From JBGTLA01 sp041744375 (GTDB lineage: Bacteria > Actinomycetota > Acidimicrobiia > Spongiisociales > ZC4RG35), in contig JBGTLA010000001.1 of NCBI GenBank assembly GCA_041744375.1, positions 1-17,533 on the forward strand: a DNA stretch of 17,533 nt. The letters run 5' to 3'. Positions 1 through 6,759 of this stretch are shown here, one piece after another (the stretch's first letter is position 1; each line of letters begins with the position of its first letter). The notes under the pieces are model-generated. The model was not told where the DNA came from, ran no database searches, and saw nothing but the letters and a program-made list of their open reading frames with translations. A program made the position numbers and the translations under genes.

Positions 1-1
1 C

Positions 2-406
2 GCCCGATGGCTGACCGGCGAGGTGACGGCGGCACTCCGCCGGCTGGGCATCACCGCCGACGGCGCTCCCCTCGACGGGGGTGCGGTGGCCGAACTGGTG
101 GGTATGGTCGAAGCGGGTGATCTTTCGGCATCGGCGGCCAAGGAGGTTCTCTCCGGCGTTCTCGACGGTGAGGGTCCCCCACGGTCGGTGGCCGAAGGCC
201 GCGACCTCCTGCAAGTCTCCGACCGTTCCGCCGTTGAGGGGCTGGTCGAGGCAGTGCTGGCCGACAACGCAGATGCCGTCGCCCGGTACCGGGGAGGGGA
301 GTCGAAGGTGGTGGGATTTCTGGTCGGCCAAGTCATGCGGGCCTCGGGCGGGAAGGCCGATCCTCGCCTGGCACACGAGCTCCTAGAGTCGCGCCTCGCT
401 GGCTGA
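2..406 (+). CDS. gatB: Asp/Glu-tRNA amidotransferase subunit B, C-terminal part (5' end outside window)
   Basis: The frame is already open at base 2 and ends at TGA 404-406, so only the last ~134 residues are present. It starts inside the linker ARWLTGEV, typical of GatB, then runs through the helical YqeY/GatB C-terminal domain. Clear family marks are the segment reading AKEVLSGVL and the terminal FLVGQVM followed by GGKADPRL, the classic tRNA-binding tail of GatB. GatB is the kinase/transamidation subunit of GatCAB, which turns misacylated Glu-tRNA(Gln) or Asp-tRNA(Asn) into the correct aminoacyl-tRNA in the cytoplasm. The catalytic domain lies upstream and cannot be assessed. The next gene begins one base after the stop, suggesting co-transcription with the HAD phosphatase. 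Nothing looks damaged. Confidence 0.93.
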   Translation, partial: ARWLTGEVTAALRRLGITADGAPLDGGAVAELVGMVEAGDLSASAAKEVLSGVLDGEGPPRSVAEGRDLLQVSDRSAVEGLVEAVLADNADAVARYRGGESKVVGFLVGQVMRASGGKADPRLAHELLESRLAG

Positions 407-407
407 C

Positions 408-1058
408 GTGGGTAGGTTCCTCGACTTCGAAGGTGTCGACGCCGTGGTGTTCGACTGTGATGGTGTCCTGGTCGACTCCGAGCCGGTGTCGGAGTGGGCC
501 TGGCGACTGGCCCTCGAACGATTCGACGTCGAGCTCGAAGAGCCCTTCGCCCGCTGGGTCGGCACCACGGATGAAATGATCGCGATCCACTACGCCGAGT
601 TGTCTGGCGTTGAGGCGACCCGCCTCCTCGAAGAGGCAGAGGCACAGTTCCTGGTGGTGCTGGAGAGGGAAGGTGTCGCCGTGTTCGCCGACGCCGCCAC
701 CGCTCTCGCCAAGGTGACGGAAGTGGGGCTGGGGGTGGCTGTGGCTACCAACAGCCAGCGCTGGCGTCTCGAGTCTCTGTTGGTGGCCGCCGGTTTGGAG
801 GGCCTCGCTTCGGTCACGGTCACCAGCGACGATGTCGCCTCCCCCAAACCGGCCCCGGACCTCTATCGACTGGCGGCTGCCGTGTTGGAAGTCGAGCCGT
901 ACCGCTGTCTCGTGGTGGAGGATAGTCCCACTGGGATCGCCGCCGCCCGGGCGGCCGGGATGCGGGTCGTGGCCATCGACCGGGGAATCTTCGACCGGCG
1001 CGAGTTGGCACCTGCCACCCGGATCATGAAGAGCCTCGACGGTCCCTGGCTGCGCTAA
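408..1058 (+). CDS. HAD-superfamily hydrolase (beta-phosphoglucomutase/phosphatase-like)
   Basis: A 216-residue protein with all four HAD motifs. Motif I is FDCDGVLVDSE (nucleophile D16, acid D18), with a helical cap at about 25-95. Motif II is ATNS (S116), motif III has K147 in SPKPAPD, and motif IV is EDS with E171 and D172. The DSE after motif I and the SPKPAP segment are typical of the beta-phosphoglucomutase / phosphoglycolate phosphatase-like subgroup (cap type C1). It should be a cytoplasmic Mg-dependent phosphatase or phosphomutase acting on a small phosphorylated metabolite; the substrate cannot be read from sequence. The GTG start at 408 lies one base after the gatB stop. This fits the observed N-terminus, and no better start or independent Shine-Dalgarno is visible, so translation probably follows from gatB. 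Confidence 0.88.
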   Translation: MGRFLDFEGVDAVVFDCDGVLVDSEPVSEWAWRLALERFDVELEEPFARWVGTTDEMIAIHYAELSGVEATRLLEEAEAQFLVVLEREGVAVFADAATALAKVTEVGLGVAVATNSQRWRLESLLVAAGLEGLASVTVTSDDVASPKPAPDLYRLAAAVLEVEPYRCLVVEDSPTGIAAARAAGMRVVAIDRGIFDRRELAPATRIMKSLDGPWLR

Positions 1059-1061
1059 GTT
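1056..1061 (+). promoter_or_regulatory. Possible -10 element (TAAGTT) for pyk
   Basis: TAAGTT matches TANNNT, overlaps the HAD stop codon and ends 7 bases before the pyk GTG at 1069. No Shine-Dalgarno is visible between them, so a leaderless transcript starting at or near the GTG is plausible. The -35 region is not convincing. Confidence 0.35.
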
Positions 1062-1068
1062 CTGCTTC

Positions 1069-2541
1069 GTGAGACGTACCAAGATCGTGGCGACCCTGGG
1101 ACCGGCGGTTGCCTCCTACGAGGCCGTGCGCGGGCTGGTTGAGGTAGGCATGGACGTCGCCCGCCTCAATTTCTCCCACGGCGACCACGACCTTCACCGC
1201 CGCTCTTTCGACTGGGTGCGGCGGGCCGCTGACGAGGTGGGCCGCAACGTTGCCATCCTCCAGGACATCCAGGGCCCCAAGATCCGGGTGGGCACGTTCC
1301 CCGGTGGCGCCGTGGACCTGGTGGCAGGGTCGACCGTGCGGCTGAGACCGCATGGGATGGAGGGATCAGCCGACCTCATCGGGTGCAACTATGCCCATCT
1401 GCTCGAAGACCTCGGCCCCAGGGACCGGATCATCCTGGCGGACGGCCTCATCGAGCTGTCGGTCACAGAGGTGACCACGGACGAAGTGGTGGCGACGGTG
1501 GCGGTGGGTGGGATACTCGGCGACCACAAGGGAGTAGCGTTTCCCGACTCGGTGCTGCGAGTTCCCAGCGTCACCGACAAGGATCGCCTCGACCTGGAAC
1601 TGGGACGCGAGCTCGGCGTCGACTACGTGGCCGCCTCCTTCGTCCGGTCCGGGGCCGACGTTCGCCAGGTCCGGGAGTTGGCCGCCCCAGCACCCGTTAT
1701 CGCCAAGGTCGAGTTGGCCGTCGCCTACGAGAACCTAGACGACATCCTGTCGGAAGCCTCCGGAGTGATGGTTGCCCGCGGGGATCTGGGAGTGCAGCTC
1801 CCATTGGAGCGGATCCCGCACGTGCAGGCCGACATGCTCTCCCGGACGAACGCCGCCGGTCGGATCTCGATCACGGCCACCGAGATGTTGGAGTCGATGA
1901 CCCACGCCACCCGCCCCACGCGCGCAGAGGTCACCGACGTGGCCACGGCGGTGATGGCCGGCACCGATGCCGTGATGCTCTCCGCCGAGACTGCCATCGG
2001 TCAGTACCCGGCATTGACCGTCTCCACCATGGCCCGCATCTGCGTGGAGGTCGAGAAGGGGTCGGTGGGCGGCGGCCATGTCGGAGTTCCTTTCGTGGGA
2101 GTGGCCAACCGGGTGGCATCGGCCGTGGCGCAGGCGGCGACTGAAGCGGCTGCCAACCTGGGAATCAAGACGATCGTTGCTTTCACCGAGTCGGGCAGCT
2201 CCGCCGGTCTCCTCTCCAAGTATCGGCCGGACGCCACGATCGTCGCCTTCACCCCCATTCCCGAGACGATGAGGCGGATGGCCCTCTATTGGGGGGTGAG
2301 CGCTTACCCGTTCGAGCGGCGCGAGTACACGGACCATGAAATCGCGGCCGCCGAGAAGTTCCTGGAGAAAGAAGAGCTGTGCCGGCGAGGCGACCTCGTC
2401 GTCATGGTGGCGGGGATTCCCCCCAACCAGCGCTCGGCCACAAACTTGATGAAGATCCATCTCGTGGGAGAACGTCAGGGAGGGGTCCAATCGCAGCGAA
2501 GCGGACGCCGCTCTCCCGAGGTAGGCGGTCTGGGAGTGTGA
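1069..2541 (+). CDS. pyk: Pyruvate kinase
   Basis: A 490-residue glycolytic enzyme converting phosphoenolpyruvate and ADP to pyruvate and ATP. The N-terminus KIVATLGPA and ARLNFSHG (R32, N34, S36, H37) form the start of the A domain. The B domain spans about 70-168. The catalytic segment IAKVE (K213, E215), VARGDLG (D239), ITATEMLESM (T271) and RPTRAEVTDVA are all present, followed by the C-terminal domain ending around NLMKIHLVG. Two details stand out. The usual GDLG-x-E-x-P is GVQLP, and the usual TQMLESM is TEMLESM. Residue 71 is Lys in GPKIR; enzymes with Glu there need K+, whereas Lys is associated with K+ independence. About 25 extra residues follow the last domain strand. The GTG start gives the expected N-terminus. 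Confidence 0.95.
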   Translation: MRRTKIVATLGPAVASYEAVRGLVEVGMDVARLNFSHGDHDLHRRSFDWVRRAADEVGRNVAILQDIQGPKIRVGTFPGGAVDLVAGSTVRLRPHGMEGSADLIGCNYAHLLEDLGPRDRIILADGLIELSVTEVTTDEVVATVAVGGILGDHKGVAFPDSVLRVPSVTDKDRLDLELGRELGVDYVAASFVRSGADVRQVRELAAPAPVIAKVELAVAYENLDDILSEASGVMVARGDLGVQLPLERIPHVQADMLSRTNAAGRISITATEMLESMTHATRPTRAEVTDVATAVMAGTDAVMLSAETAIGQYPALTVSTMARICVEVEKGSVGGGHVGVPFVGVANRVASAVAQAATEAAANLGIKTIVAFTESGSSAGLLSKYRPDATIVAFTPIPETMRRMALYWGVSAYPFERREYTDHEIAAAEKFLEKEELCRRGDLVVMVAGIPPNQRSATNLMKIHLVGERQGGVQSQRSGRRSPEVGGLGV

Positions 2542-2552
2542 CGGTGGTCGGC

Positions 2553-2558
2553 TAGCAT
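2553..2558 (+). promoter_or_regulatory. Possible -10 element (TAGCAT) before the Nfu-N-like gene
   Basis: TAGCAT fits TANNNT and ends 9 bases before the ATG at 2568, in the 26-base gap after pyk. No Shine-Dalgarno precedes the ATG. A short-leader or leaderless transcript is plausible; no clear -35 is seen. Confidence 0.35.
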
Positions 2559-2567
2559 CCAGTCACC

Positions 2568-2864
2568 ATGGGCCAGACCATCGAGATCCACCACACGCGC
2601 CGCATCGGTGATGTCCTGGTCATCGACACCGACCGGAGCCTCACCGGCCAGGACGGCGAGGCCTACAGTCCCGGATACACCACCGGGTCGGCCACCTTCC
2701 CGGCGCGCCTCGCCGAGCGCCTTTTCGAGGCCGACGGCGCCATCGATCGTGTCCATGTCATGTCCAACGCCGTGACCATCCGGCGCACTGGCGGGTGGAC
2801 CGAGGGCGCCGCCCAGGCCGCCGCCGAAACAGTGGCGGACTTCTTCGTGTTCTATCACGACTGA
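2568..2864 (+). CDS. Small protein resembling the Nfu/NifU scaffold N-terminal domain
   Basis: A 98-residue soluble protein with no signal peptide or membrane segment. The second half has the layout of the Nfu N-terminal domain: a small-residue run before FPARLAERLFE, then a short loop, IDRVHVMSNAVTIRR, and a conserved Trp at GGW before a C-terminal helix. In Nfu proteins this pattern reads roughly SPLA-x-x-LF-x-x-x-G-V-x-x-V-x-x-x-x-x-F-I-T-V. The Fe-S-binding CxxC domain that normally follows is absent, so it cannot bind a cluster in the usual way. The first 35 residues (EIHHTRRIGDVLVID) form an extra strand pair. The family call rests on pattern alone. It could equally be an unrelated small alpha/beta protein, but the length, codon use and separate start support a real gene. 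Confidence 0.55.
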   Translation: MGQTIEIHHTRRIGDVLVIDTDRSLTGQDGEAYSPGYTTGSATFPARLAERLFEADGAIDRVHVMSNAVTIRRTGGWTEGAAQAAAETVADFFVFYHD

Positions 2865-2895
2865 CCGAGATCGGGTCGCCGAAGACAGACAGCTT

Positions 2896-4881
2896 TCAGT
2901 CCTCGTCGGGTTCGGTGGTGGTCGTCGTGTCCGGTGGCCCCTCGGTGGTGGAGGTGGTGTCGGGGGGATCGGTGGTGGAGGTGGTGTCCGGCACCGTGGT
3001 GGTGGTGGTGGTGGTGGTGGTGGTGGTGGTGGTGGTGGGACACGTCTCGGTTGCGCCAGGGACTCGGCAGGGATGGACCTCGATGATCTCCTGACGAGGT
3101 AGGTAACGCACTGGCCAGGTCTGGGAGGTGGTCTCGGCGCGCACGCTGATGGTCCGTGTCACCGTAAGGCTCCACCCCTGCGCTGCTCGCTGGACGGTTC
3201 GCTGCTGATCGACGTCGAGCTCTGGGTCGGGGCGGTACATGGTGTCGGGAGGGTCGCGGAAGTCCCGTCGTTCGGAACGGTCCCCCTGCACCATTCTGGC
3301 GTCGGGACCACCTTCGGCCACGACACCCACCGAGAGGCTGCCCCCGCTCTGTTGCCCGGAGAGGATCCGACCGTCGTTGTTGCCGTAGAACTTGACCGTG
3401 ATCGAAGTGCCGGTGTACTCGGTCTTGATGAGGATCCCCGAGCTGTGGTCGTTGCGGAAGACGAGATTGGGCTGGGGCCACGAGATGGTGGCCTCGATCC
3501 CCTCGGGGTAGCGGTCGAAGTAGAAGGTGTGCGGGCGATGATCGACGTCTTCGTAGCCACCCCAGAACACCGCGTTGTAAAAGGTGGTGGCGAACTGGCT
3601 GACTCCCCCGCCCACGGTGTCGACGATCTCGCCTCCGATGATGGTGCCGGCATCGAGGTAGCCCTTTTCGGCGGTGCGTTGGCCGACATGGTCGTTGAGC
3701 GAGAACTGTGCCCCGGGGGGCACGATCGCTCCATCGACGGCGTCGGCGATGGTGTGGATGTTGGTGACGCGTGGCTGACAGCAGTCGTGGTAGGTGGTGA
3801 ACTGCGCCACCAGATGGGCAATGTCGAGGCTCTCGAGATACTCGGTCGTCACCTCGGGGTCGGCTCCCTCCCGCAGAGGAAGAGTCGCGCGACGAAGGGA
3901 GGTCCGGGAGGCGTCGGTCACCACACGGGCCGTTTCTTCGCTGTCGAGGAGAGTGCCCCGACTCCCCGCCACGATCGACACTTCAAACCCCGAGATCGCG
4001 AACCGGGCATTGACCGGCGCCGCCTCGAAGTCGGCCCGCACTTCGACCAGTCGGCTCTCGATGACTTCGGGATCGAACCCGAGCTCGATGCGGGCGGGCC
4101 TCGCCAGCGTCTCGGCGACGAAGGCGGCTCGGAGGTCATCCACACCAAAGGTGAGGGTGGTCTCGTTCTCGGCGGTGAGGGTGACCGGTCCGGAGAGCAT
4201 CAGGTTCGCTTCTTCGAGGGCCAGGTCGACGTCGCGTTCGGTCAGCTCAGGCTGGAAGTCCCTGATCGGAAGATCCACTTCGGAACGGTCCAGCGTGAGG
4301 AACTGGTCCGTTAGAAGCGGTTGCGACTCCACCCGGCTGATGCGTGTCCCGGGCCGGGGGTAGGAGGCGACGAGTTGGCCGTCGCGTATCTCGATGGCTC
4401 CTTCGAAAGGGGGCTCGCCGATGATCGAGATGTCGAGGACGCCGAGAACTTCGTCCAAGCTGTCGGGATCGATACTTCCCGTCGGCTCGATGGCGGTCGA
4501 CGTGAACAGGTGACCGGCCCACCAGAAGAAGTTGGAGAGAGGGTTGTCGGTTCTCCCCACGGTCATCGCGTCGGCGACGATCGCTTCCTCATCGAGCGAG
4601 AAGCCTGTCTCGACGGGGATCAAGTCGACGGCGACCCCTCCCACGCGGACCGGGGCGGGAAGGTTCGCCAGCCGTTCTTCCAACTCGACCAAGGCGGCGC
4701 CCGCTTCCGGTGGCGACAAACCTCCGAGCTCGACGTCGAGCACCGTCACCGACCCCAGCACCTTACCCTGTGATCCGAGCCGGGCGATGCCATAGACCGC
4801 CAGCACCAGCACCAGCACGGCGGCGATGATCATCCAGGGCGTGACAGGTTTGGATTGGCGGCGTTTGGTGGCGGGTGGCAC
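2896..4881 (-). CDS. Membrane-anchored VanW-family cell-wall protein with poly-Thr tail
   Basis: A 661-residue protein. A basic N-terminus (KRRQSK) is followed by one membrane segment at about 15-35, placing the rest outside the cell. Residues ~45-360 look like a peptidoglycan-binding-4/YoaR-type region, including ETGFSLDEEAIV and the similar stretch around 300-330. The VanW domain spans ~369-500: TNIHTIADAVDG, IVPPGAQFSLNDHVG, GGGVSQFATTFYNAVFWGG and HRPHTFYFDRYPEGIEATI. A short G5-like strand region (~555-606) follows. The tail (615-661) is almost all Thr with Pro, Asp and Glu, including 14 consecutive Thr. Such tails are probably extended linkers within or through the wall. VanW was first seen in vancomycin resistance clusters, but its biochemical role is unknown and no other van gene is here. 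The GTG start gives the right membrane-anchor topology. The gene diverges from the LLM gene and converges on the Nfu-N-like gene. Confidence 0.9.
   Translation of the reverse strand: MPPATKRRQSKPVTPWMIIAAVLVLVLAVYGIARLGSQGKVLGSVTVLDVELGGLSPPEAGAALVELEERLANLPAPVRVGGVAVDLIPVETGFSLDEEAIVADAMTVGRTDNPLSNFFWWAGHLFTSTAIEPTGSIDPDSLDEVLGVLDISIIGEPPFEGAIEIRDGQLVASYPRPGTRISRVESQPLLTDQFLTLDRSEVDLPIRDFQPELTERDVDLALEEANLMLSGPVTLTAENETTLTFGVDDLRAAFVAETLARPARIELGFDPEVIESRLVEVRADFEAAPVNARFAISGFEVSIVAGSRGTLLDSEETARVVTDASRTSLRRATLPLREGADPEVTTEYLESLDIAHLVAQFTTYHDCCQPRVTNIHTIADAVDGAIVPPGAQFSLNDHVGQRTAEKGYLDAGTIIGGEIVDTVGGGVSQFATTFYNAVFWGGYEDVDHRPHTFYFDRYPEGIEATISWPQPNLVFRNDHSSGILIKTEYTGTSITVKFYGNNDGRILSGQQSGGSLSVGVVAEGGPDARMVQGDRSERRDFRDPPDTMYRPDPELDVDQQRTVQRAAQGWSLTVTRTISVRAETTSQTWPVRYLPRQEIIEVHPCRVPGATETCPTTTTTTTTTTTTTTVPDTTSTTDPPDTTSTTEGPPDTTTTTEPDED
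2942..2988. repeat. Direct repeat in the VanW tail (period 27)
   Basis: The same 20 bases occur perfectly at 2942-2961 and 2969-2988. On the minus strand they encode the repeated DTTSTT units of the extracellular tail. Simple in-frame duplication of a linker is the likely origin. Confidence 0.85.
2996..3037. repeat. Trinucleotide microsatellite, 14 GTG units
   Basis: Fourteen uninterrupted GTG triplets on the plus strand. Read on the minus strand, the VanW frame has 13 ACC codons plus ACG, giving 14 Thr in a row. Gain or loss of units would keep the frame and only change linker length. Confidence 0.95.
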
Positions 4882-4939
4882 GTTCGATCAGGGGGGAGCG
4901 GTCGGACGAGGGAGGCACGATATCCCCCTTGTTCGCCCG

Positions 4940-4945
4940 ATTCTA
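4940..4945 (-). promoter_or_regulatory. Probable -10 element (TAGAAT) for the VanW gene
   Basis: On the minus strand the hexamer reads TAGAAT, a strong -10 match, about 58 bases before the GTG at 4881. It lies in the 155-base gap (4882-5036) shared with the divergent LLM gene. No good -35 and no Shine-Dalgarno were found. The rest of that gap shows nothing else I recognise. Confidence 0.4.
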
Positions 4946-5024
4946 AGAGGTTGTGGGGGGTGGGGTAATCGAGGGAGCCGCCCGCGGACGCCGTGTGAGC
5001 GGGTCCATGCCGCCCGGCGTCCGA

Positions 5025-5030
5025 TAGGGT
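5025..5030 (+). promoter_or_regulatory. Probable -10 element (TAGGGT) for the LLM oxidoreductase
   Basis: TAGGGT ends 6 bases before the GTG at 5037. This is the spacing expected when transcription starts at the start codon itself, and there is no Shine-Dalgarno. It supports both the GTG start and a leaderless mRNA. Confidence 0.5.
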
Positions 5031-5036
5031 AGGCCG

Positions 5037-6026
5037 GTGAGATTTGGAGCTTTCATTCCTCAAGGCTGGACACTCGATCTGGTGGGGGTGCCCGTTCGGC
5101 GGCAGTGGCCGACCATGGTGGAGGTGGCCAAGACCCTGGAGACCTCGGGATTCGAGTCCGGGTGGGTCTTCGATCATTTCCACACCGTGCCCGAGCCCAC
5201 CCAGGAGCCCACCTACGAGGCCTGGTCGTTGATGGCGGCCCTGGCGGTCGCCACCGATAGCTTGCGTCTCGGCCAGATGTGCACGTGCAACGCCTACCGG
5301 CCGCCGGCGTATCTGGCACACGTTTCGGCATCGATCGACGTCATCTCGGGCGGTCGCCTCGAGATGGGAATCGGGGCAGGCTGGTATTCAGAAGAGTTCC
5401 TCGCTCACGGCTACGAGTTCCCGAAGGCTTCGGTGCGGATCGGTCGGCTCGCCGAGGGGGTGGAGGTCATGAAGCGGATGTGGATCGAGGAGGAAGCCTC
5501 GTTCGAGGGGAAGTACTACCGCCTCGACGGAGCCCGTTGCCAGCCGAAGCCACTCCAAGATCCCCATGTCCCTCTGTGGATTGCCGGAGGAGGAGAGAAG
5601 CTGACACTCAACGTGGCGGCCCGCCATGCCTCCTACACGAACTTCTTCGGCACACCCGAGGAGTTCGCCCACAAGTCGGCGGTTCTGAGAGGCCACTGCG
5701 AGGACGTCGGTACCGACTATGCCGCCATCACCCGTTCGATGAACATGAACCTGGTGTGTGCCGCTACCGAAGCCGAGGCCTTCGAGCGGCTCGACGAGGT
5801 CGAGGGCCGTAGCCGCACCGTCGTGTCCGACGAGGGGCGCCTGCGACGCTTCATGGCCGAAGCGCGACGACGGTCGGGCCTACCCGACAAGATCATCGAA
5901 CAGATTCGCCCCTATGCCGAGGTGGGCATGGACTACCTGATCCTGAGATTCGCCGACTCCGCCTACGACACTTCAGGCATCGAGATGTTCGGCCGCGCCG
6001 TCATCTCCGAGCTGGCTGGCGCCTGA
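5037..6026 (+). CDS. LLM-class F420-dependent oxidoreductase
   Basis: A 329-residue luciferase-like monooxygenase fold (TIM barrel) enzyme, full length for the family. It begins MRFGAFIPQG (first barrel strand), followed by GFESGWVFDHF at ~38-48. The stretch GGRLEMGIGAGWYSEEFLAHG at ~106-125 is the most diagnostic segment of the actinobacterial F420 LLM group. Then come RIGRLAEGVEVMKRMW, FEGKYYRL and PLWIAGGGE. The N-terminus and the WY-x-x-E-x-x-A-x-G-Y segment resemble the group named after mycobacterial Rv1855c, a recognition from memory. It should use reduced F420 or oxidise a substrate with F420; FMN use cannot be excluded by eye and the substrate is unknown. The start rests on the -10 element six bases upstream and a family-typical first strand. 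It diverges from the VanW gene and converges on the gamma-glutamyl hydrolase. Confidence 0.88.
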   Translation: MRFGAFIPQGWTLDLVGVPVRRQWPTMVEVAKTLETSGFESGWVFDHFHTVPEPTQEPTYEAWSLMAALAVATDSLRLGQMCTCNAYRPPAYLAHVSASIDVISGGRLEMGIGAGWYSEEFLAHGYEFPKASVRIGRLAEGVEVMKRMWIEEEASFEGKYYRLDGARCQPKPLQDPHVPLWIAGGGEKLTLNVAARHASYTNFFGTPEEFAHKSAVLRGHCEDVGTDYAAITRSMNMNLVCAATEAEAFERLDEVEGRSRTVVSDEGRLRRFMAEARRRSGLPDKIIEQIRPYAEVGMDYLILRFADSAYDTSGIEMFGRAVISELAGA

Positions 6027-6042
6027 CCGTCGCCCGTTCCCC

Positions 6043-6759
6043 TTAGCCGAGGGCCGCCACGAAGCCGGCGAATAGAGGGGCCCGGTGGGAGGGCAGACGT
6101 TCGGGGTGCCACTGGACGCCGAGGGCGAACCAGCCGTCGTCGCTGCGCAGGCCCTCCACGAGCCCATCCTCGGCCACGGCTTCGATCGCGAGTCCTTCCC
6201 CCACCCGGTCCAACCCCTGGTGGTGGAGCGTGTTGACGTCGAGGTGGACGGTCCCGTACCAGCCGGCCAAGATGCCCTCGGGGTCGAGATCGACGCCATG
6301 GCGGCGACCGGTCAGCTCGTGGGGCGGCCCCTTCAAAGGCTGATGAATCGTCCCCGGGGCAGTCACTTCCTGGAGCAGAGTCCCGCCATAGGCGACGTTG
6401 AGCACCTGCATTCCCCGGCAGATCGCCAAGAGCGGCAGACGTCGGCGTCTCGCCTCGGCGATGAGAGTGAGCTCCCACGAGTCGGCTTGGGCGTCGTCGT
6501 CGAAGGCACTGGTCCGTTCGGCTCCATAGGTGCGGGGATCGACGTCTCCTCCGCCGGTGAGGACCAGCCCGTCGAGTAGGTCCAGGAGTGCCCCCGCCTC
6601 CTCGGGGGGCCGGGCCCCAGGCAGGATGAGTGGCACCGCGGCCGCTTCGGCGAGCGATTCCACATAGGGGGCGGCCACGGCATGGAGGGTCTCGTCGGGG
6701 CCCAACGACGTGGCGAGACTGCGGCGCCAAGCGGCCAGTCCCACGATGGGGCGGCTCAC
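6043..6759 (-). CDS. Class I glutamine amidotransferase, gamma-glutamyl hydrolase (PuuD-like, peptidase C26)
   Basis: A 238-residue protein with the peptidase C26 layout. VLTGGGDVDPRTYG at ~66-79 is the oxyanion region typical of PuuD. AICRGMQVLNVAYGG carries the nucleophile C114, and VQWHPE carries H218 and E220. In E. coli, PuuD releases GABA from gamma-glutamyl-GABA by hydrolysing the gamma-glutamyl bond in the cytoplasm. The GTG start at 6759 overlaps the preceding FAH stop as GTGA, and GAGGAG from the end of that gene serves as Shine-Dalgarno, so the two are translationally coupled. An open frame continues upstream to 7083, but there it only shadows the FAH gene. The neighbouring GS-like ligase, FAD oxidase and aldehyde dehydrogenase suggest it removes the glutamyl group at the end of the same pathway. 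The acyl partner is not known. Confidence 0.88.
   Translation of the reverse strand: MSRPIVGLAAWRRSLATSLGPDETLHAVAAPYVESLAEAAAVPLILPGARPPEEAGALLDLLDGLVLTGGGDVDPRTYGAERTSAFDDDAQADSWELTLIAEARRRRLPLLAICRGMQVLNVAYGGTLLQEVTAPGTIHQPLKGPPHELTGRRHGVDLDPEGILAGWYGTVHLDVNTLHHQGLDRVGEGLAIEAVAEDGLVEGLRSDDGWFALGVQWHPERLPSHRAPLFAGFVAALG

Noticed and set aside
2942..3037. The short repeated units as a possible CRISPR array
   Set aside because: The units are codon-level repeats in a coding tail with no spacers and no cas genes.
2795..3094. A plus-strand frame with a long Val run over the GTG repeat
   Set aside because: It is the complement of the poly-Thr tail and begins inside the Nfu-N-like gene; there is no ribosome site or domain.
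3352..4314. A 320-codon plus-strand frame across the VanW gene
   Set aside because: It is antisense to a protein with a membrane anchor and a clear VanW domain; the translation is low-complexity and lacks motifs.
2896..4881. VanW as a sign of a vancomycin resistance cluster
   Set aside because: No VanA/B ligase, VanH, VanX, VanS or VanR is nearby, and VanW-domain proteins are widespread in Gram-positives without resistance.
6027..6042. A terminator between the convergent LLM and gamma-glutamyl hydrolase genes
   Set aside because: Only 16 bases separate the stops and no stem followed by a T-run is visible on either strand.
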